Source: Ignelater luminosus | Lineage: Eukaryota; Arthropoda; Insecta; Coleoptera; Elateridae | Direction of reading: 5' to 3' | Assembly: GCA_011009095.1 (NCBI GenBank) | Contig: VTPC01090675.1 | Location: 124,001 to 188,000, forward strand | DNA length: 64,000 bases | Shown: positions 51,900-61,207 of the stretch, piece after piece | Position numbering within the stretch: the first letter of the stretch is position 1 | How the letters are laid out: each line of letters opens with the position of its first letter | Translations under genes and position numbers: made by a program | The notes under the pieces: model-generated | Told to the model about the DNA's origin: nothing | Databases searched by the model: none | Seen by the model: the letters and a program-made list of their open reading frames with translations, nothing else

Positions 51900-54800
51900 T
51901 GACTTCTTAGAAATTTGAAATCAAGTTGGCCGCCGTTCGGGTACACGCAATAGGGCTTTTTGTAGTTAATACTTTAAGATATTTAAACAAGGAGAAAGAT
52001 TTCGCGAAAGAACGATGGTTCGATGGTGTTCAAAATTCGATTTTCCAAAACATCATTAGGTACCATTTACGACAAAGAATATTCAATCTCGATTGGACGT
52101 TTCTTTCCGGAGATGTACCGAAGAAAGGCACCTGTCGTTAATGCAGATGAAGAAACAAAAAGACTGCACTGCACCTACACCAATCTTGTTTAGAGGCTTC
52201 TTTCCACCACATATTCGAATCGCAAGGTGATTAGTGAATGTTTGGTATTTTTGTCATTTTAAAAATTCCAAAATCACCGGAGAACTTTTGCATGAAAAGA
52301 CATATCACCGGTCTCCTGTTTACAAATCTGCAAACCTGGCCATCTTTAAACTTACTGTGTCAAGACAAACAATTAAGTTAAAATTTGCCGTAACCTTCTT
52401 TAATGTTCCAGATTGGAATGTTTAATTTGACAATACCGGCGATTTTGCTTGTTTTGGCTCAAACCGCTCATGTATTGTTACCGACATTAAATTACTGAGA
52501 AATTGAGCGTTGTTGGCTAAGTTCTTGGCTCGAAAGTACAAAAATCATTTTAAAATGTGATAGAAATGATTAATATCATCACTACTACAATAGAACAATG
52601 TGCTTTCTAATATGATACAGTTGGTAATCCTGAACAACTGAAATTTACTACAGCAAAATCGACCTAAAGCACACAGTGCAAAACTTCAACCTTCCGGCGT
52701 GGTATACTGTGTAGATCTGCTTTGCCCATTTTGCCGTAACCTTTAGAGACGAAATCTTGAAAGACAAGAAACTCGTTCCACTGCTTGAGCTCGTTCTGTT
52801 TTTAAGTAGAACGAAACCCCGTGGTTGCATTTCGATATATTTTGAAACTTCAGTCGCACCCTTTACTAACGGACGCCTATAAACCAAGATCAGGTTCCCT
52901 AAATACAGGGCTCCCATTTCCGGTTCTTCAATGTTGCACACATGTTCACAAAAAGTTTTTCGTGTGATTTTGATGAGAAGAGGTTCATTATCATGACATT
53001 TAGCTAGAGATTGATTTTCAACGTTGATGTGAGCTGCGGAAATGTATCTATTAATTTACAATCAAACTTAATCAAAAACTAGACCCAAAAGTACGAGAAA
53101 TCAGTGATTAAACTATATTGACTTCAAATACATATAAAATAAAATTTTACCCTAACAATGAAAAATCCTTTGGCAGCTTGTCATCTTTTGACCCCTGGAA
53201 TCGAAGTTTGTCGACCAAATTTTATCTGCAATTTCTGTGCTCACTGTAACAACTAAAGTTTTATGTAAAAACTAGAATTCTTTTCTCTTATACATGTCCC
53301 AACAACTGAGATAATTAAGCAGAGCCAGTGCAAGAACGTGCAAATGAGGCATCTTGCCATTAGCACCGCGGTGACTAGGGTCTACACTGTGGCAATGAAG
53401 ACAACTGAAAGTGACATTAAGTGCATGACGCACCATCCTTTTTACCACAGGAAGATGTCTTAAGAAATTCTACTGTAGGTACCAAATACTCAAGCTTCTT
53501 GTCGGTGGGTCCTTATTTACGATTTGTCATTAAATAGCTCATACACTGTATTTGTACTAGAAAGTTTTGATTCTCGCATAACTAAAACGAAAATCGAGAG
53601 AAGCAGTTTCATTATCTCATAAATAATTTTTCCGGATGTTTCTTGAAAGGTACAACTTTTCGATGAAATTCCTTAGGTGCACCTGACACTTGATATGCTT
53701 CTTTCAAAGGATCAATGAGCTGACGATGCTTTAATGCTTGAATTGAACACTTTAAAATTTTGGTCTTTTTGCTACGTACGAAATTAAACGTACTGTTCTT
53801 GATTTTCCACTACTGGACATTCTTGTACTTTTATCATCACTCCACTGCTACTGTTGGAATCCTTATCAGATGTTAATGAACTTCAACATTTATCGTCTTC
53901 ACTAAGAATTTTTTTGACTTAGGTTTCTCTTCTATTGTTTGCGTTTTCTTATTTTTTTTAACTTTCTTTTATTACTAGTGATTTTGGGTAACTAGGATAT
54001 TTGACTACTTCTTTTGCTACCGACGTCCTTTTCTTCGGTTCTGATTTCCAATCCTCCTTGTGGCTTTGGGCCAGTCTGTCTTTTATACTGGGCTTTTCCT
54101 TTCTCTTCTCGCCTTGCTTGGTTGCTGATCTACAGTAAGTGATCTTGGACAACTAACTGATGTTACTTTTGGTAACGAACTTTTCTCCTTTGGTTTGATT
54201 ATGGACTCTGATTTCCATGCTCTTATCTACTTCAGAAATCTTTTTTTTTCATTTCCACTGATAATTACTGGCGAATTGTAGTGCTCTCTGTCGTGATGGA
54301 GTAAACAAACAGTTCATTAGAACCACAGAACATCTTTATACCCGGTATCAGATGTCTCTGTTTTTGGCTTTTAGTTATTAATAACGTATTATGACCGAAG
54401 CTACTTGGTTTGTTGCGTGCTGGACATTACTAGAATATTTCAACGTTTTTCTGACAAAGTTCAGCATTTGCTTAGATCTCATTACGTTATTATCAATATA
54501 TTCATATGATTTGGATTTTCTGCCAACATACGTATCGAGATTATCGAATATAAATGGCACAAATTCTTCCCTATCGGGATTGACTCAATAACGTCTAAAT
54601 TAGGCAATTTTCCGTAGGTGCCGTAGTGATTAGACAATTGAAACTGAAATTAATACAAACACGAAGGCGCGTTAAAACGCTCTGCCATAAGCACCAAATA
54701 GCCTCGGCTCTGACGGTATGCCTCTTCTTCCTTGGCAGAAGGGTCAAAACGCTTCTTTTAGTGCGAATTGTGGCGCTTCCATTTGCAGATTTTACTTTTA

Positions 54801-56210
54801 CAATGTATTCGGCTCTTTTGAGTTTCCTTCTCCAATTTCTTTTTCCTTTTTCTTTTTCTAAAGCTGCTTTCTCGGAAACGTCTATGAGATTTCCTCTTTT
54901 ACCATCTCTCGTTGCTCTGCTTTCTAGGACTTTGGGAATGTACGAGTCTGCCCCTGGGGATTATGCTTCGGATTATAAATGCTGATGTCAAGAAATTGCG
55001 ACGATGGGACGGAAAAGTCAACAGTATCACGCTTTTCTTCTTGTATATATCTTGAACACTAAGATGTGAATCGAGCAACAGCACATACGAAATCTTCCTT
55101 TGGAAAGTCGTGTGTGGATAATGAAGTATTTAGCAAAAACGAAGGACTTCTCTACCATCAATCCAGAACTAGTTGCAACACCCATCCAACCTACTGGACC
55201 GTATCGAATGAAATACTTCATGATGGAATAGAAGTTCTTTGGATACAAACCGCAACTACCATGGTAATTAATTAACTTCGTTACTTCACTCTTTTAGGAG
55301 CAATCACCTTGTATGACCTGAACACTGTGGTTACTTCCGTCTAATCGAGAGTCAGGATTCTGCTAGGAAGTAAAGGATGACGTGTAAAACATTGCCTGGT
55401 ATTGCGAAGGACTTTCTCACATTCTTTTGTTTGATTAGATTTTGTCATTCTGGACAAGCTGGTATTGTCCGGCTGTTTTATTGAGAAATTCGTATTTCTT
55501 TTCAAGATACAAGAAAACCAATTCACTCCTGCTGTTTGGTTTTCGTTCTATGTATGTAAGTGGCATTTTTATTCTACGTACTTCTGCACACAGATGAGTC
55601 GGTTTTCTCATTCTAATTTAGTTAATTCGAACATTATAATAATTTTTGAAAGTAATCATTAACGATTAACTTTTGGTCGTCGAAGAACACTTACATTGGT
55701 CAGACGTATTCACAATTTGTTGCTTCGCCATTAGTAATTATTCTTGATTTTTTCTATGAATCTACAGCGAGTAAAATAAGAAATGCCAAATTCTTTAGTT
55801 TTCCTTATTGAAGGGTCACTATTGTTTTTGATATAAGAAACTGTTTTTGGTGCCCTTTCAATAATATCTAGAGATGTTAATCACTATACTTTCCAAAGAG
55901 AACCACGATTTTAACAAAAACAAGAAAAAAAAAGACAGTTACTCACCAAGTATGAAATAACAGAAGCACTTCACACACGATACCAAACACGGTCGCCAAG
56001 TCGTCAATAACTCTCATAACAACATAAAGGCATCTACTTGTAACATGAACTACCGAAATATGTCGGCCTTTACTTAAATACTTTCCTAGAAAAATTAGAG
56101 TTCTCATCTCTTCCACTATTTCTGGTTGTTTGATAGTAGTACTAACTATAATCAGACCATTTAGACGATTTTGATGGATATTAAAGTGCTGAATTTCGAA
56201 CAATTCACGA
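51900..56210 (-). pseudogene. Unrecognised coding-like remnants, mainly minus strand
   Basis: This stretch is patchily richer in G+C than the rest of the desert and has several reading stretches that look like former protein. A 97-codon minus-strand frame (52648-52941) contains QPRGFVLLKNRT and YHAGRLKFCTVCF. A lysine-rich minus-strand frame (53958-54152) has two related units nearby. Lysine/arginine-rich minus-strand readings also lie near 54750-54900, and an 86-codon frame at 55943-56203. On the + strand 51926-52141 is open for 71 codons. I recognise no family. It could be a decayed host gene or an old inserted element; if the latter, it is clearly broken in many places. Confidence 0.3.
53977..54219 (-). 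repeat. Two related 75-80 bp units in coding-like DNA
   Basis: AGTGATTTTGGGTAACTA (53977-53994) through CTGATTTCCA (54041-54050) is paralleled by AGTGATCTTGGACAACTA (54138-54155) through CTGATTTCCA (about 54208-54217), an offset of about 161 bp. On the minus strand both encode Lys-rich peptides beginning WKSE and ending in a PKSL/PRSL string. This indicates a protein with a repeated unit in the ancestral sequence. Confidence 0.5.
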
Positions 56211-56214
56211 TGAC

Positions 56215-59200
56215 AGTGCAGTGAGCTTAATTCTCCAGATCGTCATGGAGTACTTTCTTTAGAAGTAATTGTAGAACATATCTTTAGAATAGACATCGTT
56301 ATTAAATCTTATATCTACTTAATCTTTTGTGAAAACTGTTCTGTAATGTAATTCAGTTGTGAAATAATCGATTTTTTATATTTAATTTTATTTATGTGGA
56401 AACCAATAAGCACCGTCTTCTGAGAATCCATCACTTTAATAATTGATTATTGAATGTAAAAACATAGCTAAGCTATTTTTAGCTACTGGTCTGCTTGTTT
56501 GTGTTGTTTTTCCTTACGATAATTAAAGCTTTTTGAAATTCTGTAATGGATTCCAGTGGTGTTTAGCTTAGTTAACTTTGAAAAAAAAACATTAAAATTC
56601 AACATAATGAACTGAGGCTTCTATCTTCTAGTTCGTGGTAGTGCAACCACTTCTAGATCTCAGTTCTATCATAATATTCGCGTCAGCCGGGAGTCTGAAC
56701 TTAATTTTTGAAATTCTAAATCTTGCAGATTTTGTGGATGGCTAATTTTACTGATTTGTATGTAATGCACGAGTGATGGTCTTTAAGGCTCAGCCTGAAA
56801 AAGAGTCGAAGAGGAAACTTTTCTGAGTGTGAGACATCGAAACATCTACGTTTTATATTTCGAAGCAAACTGTCGAGAAAGCCTAGTCTTCGTTGTGTGG
56901 TTGACAGAAAGATATCAAATGAAAGATTTTCCGTATGGACTATGTTTATCCTTAAATATTCTACTCATTTTTCCTTTCTGGTATCTTTGAATTTTCCCAA
57001 CAAGCAAATTTGGCTTTTATGCTCTAAGAAGTATACAAGTACTTCCAAACTGCTTTGTTATTACATTATTACATTAAACAGGTGACCTAGCGTCATTTCT
57101 TCAAAGAATTGCACTTTATTACTGCAAGCCCATCTCTTTTGCCATCAACAGGTACTTTCTTATCTTGAAGAATATTGACGTTATTTAGGTCATTGCTCGA
57201 CCAGATTGCTTGATTTACTATAATACACATTCGGTACATGTTCAAATTTTTGTTTGAAATATATTACTTTTCTTGATAAATCTCAAAATCCAAGTTGTTT
57301 AGTCTCACCATATATTTGAGTGCTTCTTTTCAACTGAATCCTATTTCTACTAAATATGTCGTGTTTATAGATGCAGGAAAACTTTAAGATTTGCTGTTTC
57401 TTCAATCGAAGAAAACATCTCAAAGATCAGTATTAAGGATATCTAATAGAAGACGTTTCCAGTAATCAATCCTTTTTGACGGATCTACAATTGATTACAA
57501 TTTTCTTACAGGAAAGCAGCAGTGCATTATTACATAAAACTTTGCATAATAGTACTTTCATATGAAATCGTTTTAATTATGTGGTTTTCGATAAGAATAA
57601 ACAGCATATTTGAACTGGAAACCACTTTACCTATATACTTTTCTCATTTAATCACATTAATAACTTCAATAGTCTATATTTTGTTATATCCAAGTAATAA
57701 AAAAAATATTTTAATGTTTATGTTCCTCTGGTGTACATAAATAATGTGTATTTATGGCATTTGAGATTTTATAGCGGTTCTAATATATTATAAAAGCACA
57801 TTTAGAATAATTTTACTGGGCAATAACAAATATTTAAAAGTCTAATAACAAGATTTTATTTTCTTTTTATTACCAAACAATTTTGTAAAAGTCAAAACCC
57901 ACCAAACAACAAAAATAATAACAATAATATTACGTCTAGGATATTATGAGATCCTTCTAGACACAACAGCTATAAACAAAAATGTGTTTGTTTTAAATGA
58001 AGATATGAGTCAGTAGCGAAACCCTTAGATTCATAAAAGCGCAATAAAAACTACTTTACAAAGTGGTCCCATCAACCACTGTTGAGGGACTGTGTGTGTG
58101 TTGACTATTTCAATATATACAAAAGTCTCTGGTAAAATATGGTTGTAAAAGTTGATTTTAGTGGTACTTGAAGGACCGTAAATGTCACCTAGGACCAATG
58201 TTAAGTTTATAGCTTTCTCAGTTTGTAAACTACGTGACGTCACTCGGCGACGCGTGCCAATGCTATAAAATGTTTTATGTTTAGGAAATAAAACACTATG
58301 ATTTGTTTATTGTTTCCTACAGTTGTAAAGTGATATTTTAGTTTTTAGAAAACCTCATATAACTAATTTGGTCGTAAAAACTTTAATGTGTTGACTTTAT
58401 TAGCTGCGATGGTGGTATAGGCCTTTTCACAAATAAATTTTAATTTCCTTTAAACGATTTGATCCTTAATTAGTATTAACATACTTAACTTGATTTTTCT
58501 TTTGCTGTTGGTTTTTGTGTTAGCTATTATAGTACATACATATATAGAATTTACAATCTTTGGTTATGTAAATGCAAATTAGTATTAATTATGCATATTA
58601 ATCATTTTGCGTTAATTGCTTTCTTAATGGTATGAGAATTTACATATCTCAATAAAAGAATAAGGACAAAGTTTTCTATTTCGAGTTTTGATTAAGTAAT
58701 TAGAAACTTAAAAGTTCCTGCTTTTTCAAGTTGTTTTGTCTTTTGTCTTGAAGAGTTCTTATATAAAAAGGTTGTATTATTAATATCAAAGACATTTTTG
58801 GATGAAAATGTTAGCCTCTACATCAGATTATGGTCGACTACTTTTTAAAATGGAGCAGTTTCCTAGAATTATACGTTTTGCTTTCTTTGAAGTCGGATCC
58901 AGTTTTATTATATTACATTGATATAGCTACTACCATAATTTCTACAAGTTGAGAGAATTTCCCTCAAAAATGTATTAATAAAAATCACCCAATTTTGATT
59001 CTATTTGCTAAAAAGTTCCAGATTTAAAAGATAACTAAGTGAGTTCAAAGCAACACTTCTAAAATGCCATTTAATGAATTCAAAAAACCATCAAAAATTC
59101 AGATTTTATGGTAAGAATATACAGTGAAGGTTTCAAAGAGAATGATATTATTAATTTTAAAACATCTCAAATGGCATTTTACGAGGCAGTAAAAAAGTTA

Positions 59201-59280
59201 CAGGTATTTCGTGCATAAAAATCCCTGTAGGTATTTATTTTGAGTTCAAATTATCTATTACGACCTATTGAAGTACCAAT
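56215..59280. other. Intergenic, AT-rich, upstream of the Ubx promoter
   Basis: No gene is supported. Short AT-rich frames at 56897-57085 and 57522-57740 have no domain. A TGACGTCA-like site lies at about 58234 (GTGACGTCAC) next to CGGCGACGCG, a small CpG-rich spot of possible regulatory interest. The rest is AT-rich. Confidence 0.45.
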
Positions 59281-59289
59281 TTACTTTGA

Positions 59290-59540
59290 TGTTGCTCGTT
59301 TGAACGCCGAATAGTATCTACTACGGTAGTTCGGCACTTGATCGCCAGAGTACGCCACAAGTCCATGCTTGAGATTCACGAATGTAAGACAAAGACAGAT
59401 TGAACAGAGGGGGGAAATTGATTCTAGCGTAAGAGCAGTTAGAGACCACATTTTCCCTGCGCAATGTTCTCAGTGGGCGCTTCGGCTTTAACGAATTCGA
59501 TTGCTATTGGTGCTTTTATACACCCCTTCCATAATGTATC
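59290..59540 (+). promoter_or_regulatory. Promoter-proximal G+C-richer block upstream of Ubx
   Basis: About 1.0-1.25 kb before the ATG, base composition rises above background. The block contains TCTCAGTGGGCG near 59468 (weak initiator-like), ATTGG at 59506-59510 (inverted CCAAT box) and TTTTATA at 59514-59520 (TATA-like). It could be an alternative core promoter or a proximal enhancer. The core motifs are weak individually, so this is an inference from composition, spacing and position. Confidence 0.3.
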
Positions 59541-59929
59541 CTCTATCCCAGTTTTACACTAGAGCTTTGTATATCTTTATCCAGCACTTGCTGTAAACGG
59601 CAAACTAAGTGCTTATGGAGTGTTTTACAGTCTAAAAGGTAATGAAGAAAACCTTTATATTTATTTTTTTATATAAAACTTACAAAAGTGCATTTTTGTA
59701 CATTTTCACGAATTCCGAGTTCTTGAAATTTTAAATGAAGACACTCCAAGATGTACTCATGAATACAACGGAAGCGGAAAAAAGCAATTAACGAATTCCG
59801 TTATGATGGAAAAATTTAATTTTTTTCAAGAAATTGCGACAGTACCGGTGTCTTCAAAACTGAAAGACGATTGGAATGCTACATTTAAATCTAACAATTC
59901 AGGTAGCAACAGTCATTTCGGTTAATGAT

Positions 59930-60130
59930 CTAGCTATTGTTGCCGCGTGCTTGATTGTAGTGGGGCGCTATGAGAACGCGAAGCGAGACAAGGCGCGATG
60001 TGTGAGCGGGATCGCAAATGGGCCGGGATGTGTGGGCCGGAGCAGACTCCGGAGCTCCAGTGGGTCTTGATCCGCGACTTGGCTAACAGGCAAAACGTGT
60101 ACATTCCGGATTGAACCTTCGCGCCGTGTA
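59930..60130 (+). promoter_or_regulatory. CpG-rich island, likely Ubx start-site/leader region
   Basis: A 200-bp island with many CpGs sits about 400-600 bp upstream of the Ubx ATG within otherwise AT-rich DNA. It is G-rich on the + strand (GTGGGGCGC, GGGCCGGGATG, GGGCCGGAG) and includes the small palindrome CTCCGGAGCTCC-like segment near 60046-60059. Insect Ubx has a long, unspliced leader and a TATA-less promoter, and this position would fit such a leader. I cannot choose a single start base. Open frames on both strands across it look like composition effects. Confidence 0.45.
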
Positions 60131-60540
60131 CTCGTGCGATTTCGTATCCTACCGTTTTATTACCCATTTTATTACTATTACGTCGTAACAATAATCATTT
60201 TATTAACTATTAAACACATTTTACTTTCCCATATTAGGAACGATAAGTGGATGCCAATTACCTGAACAGATTATAATGTAGTGAACTTTTTCATTTTTTT
60301 AAATTATAGGTGTTCAATATTTTTTAAAATTTTTGTTATAAAAGCGCCACCATAAAAATTGTACCCATCATTGACTGTATTGTAATTTATTAGTGAGGTT
60401 TTTTGTGGTAAGACATGCTGAAATAAAAGTGTCAGCAGTGACAGAATCTTTTATTATTGAATAAACAGTTGTGAGTGACATTTGCAAATTTTTCTTTGAG
60501 AAGGATCCCATAAAAATTATCCACCATTAACGCCATAATT
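60131..60540 (+). other. Ubx: Likely Ubx 5' leader, AT-rich part
   Basis: AT-rich stretch between the CpG island and the start codon, with no sign of a separate gene. An in-frame stop (60511-60513) lies just before the ATG. GCCATAA at 60532-60538 is a PHO/YY1-type core immediately upstream of the start codon. I see no strong splice acceptor that would demand a leader intron. The extent of the leader is inferred. Confidence 0.4.
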
Positions 60541-61207
60541 ATGAACTCTTATTTTGAGCAGAGCGGGTTTTACGGTGGTCATCACCACCAAAGCGCCAGC
60601 TCTGCAGCAGCAGCACACCACCATGACCAAAGCGCAGCGGCTGCTGCAGCTTATCGTTCCTTTCCGCTAAGTCTTGGAATGTCACCATATGCCTCAAGTC
60701 AACATCATCATCATCATTCCTTACATCAGACACGTCCACCACAAGATTCACCTTACGATGCCTCCGTTGCCGCTGCTTGTAAATTATATTCTTCATCTGC
60801 AGACAGTCAACAAAATTCCAGTTATAGTTCATCAAATACAAAACCAGATTGTTCCAAAGGTAGCGCAGATCAAAATGGATATGCTTCTGTAGTAGCAGCA
60901 GCAGCAGTCAAAGATGTATGGCAGAACGCCACTACAGGTGGTGGCGCAAATTTAGCCAACAGTTTAGCGGGTCCAGTAAGGCCCGCCGCGTGTACTCCAG
61001 ATTCTAGAGTAGGTTACGGTTCCTCGGTCGGTTTGGTTGGAGGAGATCCTTCATCTAGTCCCGGAGCCGCCGGAGGAAATCGTACGTCCAATTCTTTAAC
61101 ATCATGGAACAACCCATGCTCGCTAAATTCATCGTCATCTCAACCCGTTGGCACGCAGATCCATCAACAAACTAATCACACCTTCTACCCTTGGATGGCT
61201 ATAGCAG
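60541..61207 (+). CDS. Ubx: Ultrabithorax, 5' coding exon (partial; homeodomain exon outside window)
   Basis: Hox transcription factor that specifies posterior thoracic or opisthosomal segment identity and acts in the nucleus with Extradenticle/PBX. This exon encodes 222 residues plus the first base of a split codon. Residues 1-13 are the conserved arthropod Ubx start MNSYFEQSGFYGG. Histidine and alanine runs occupy residues 14-37, then FPLSLGMSPYA (41-51), five histidines (55-59), QDSPYDAS (68-75), an Ala-rich stretch with KDVW near residue 123, and VRPAACTPDSRVG near residues 146-158. A Ser/Gly-rich linker leads to the hexapeptide YPWM (216-219), which binds Exd/PBX, then MAIA. The sequence GCAG|GTTAGT gives a phase-1 donor after 61207, the same place as in insect Ubx. 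An in-frame TAA at 60511 supports this ATG. Family blocks and the splice site are visible; function is inferred from the family. Confidence 0.97.

Noticed and set aside
54626-54985. 119-codon leucine-rich + strand frame resembling a membrane protein
   Set aside because: The opposite strand reads as a lysine/arginine-rich coding-like remnant; the hydrophobic frame is its complement.
55943-56203. 86-codon minus-strand frame with a GRHISVVHV string, faintly like viral packaging ATPases
   Set aside because: A single short resemblance without nucleotide-binding motifs or neighbouring viral genes is not enough to name a family.
1-60000. Homeobox exon of abd-A or the second Ubx exon
   Set aside because: I looked for the KIWFQNRRMK-coding pattern and flanking homeodomain codons on both strands and found no match; these exons are probably outside the window.
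59876-60191. Open frames on both strands over the CpG island
   Set aside because: High G+C lowers stop frequency; no domain is present and the position suits a promoter/leader.
60539-60841. 100-codon minus-strand frame over the Ubx exon
   Set aside because: Antisense shadow of the His/Ala-rich Ubx coding sequence.
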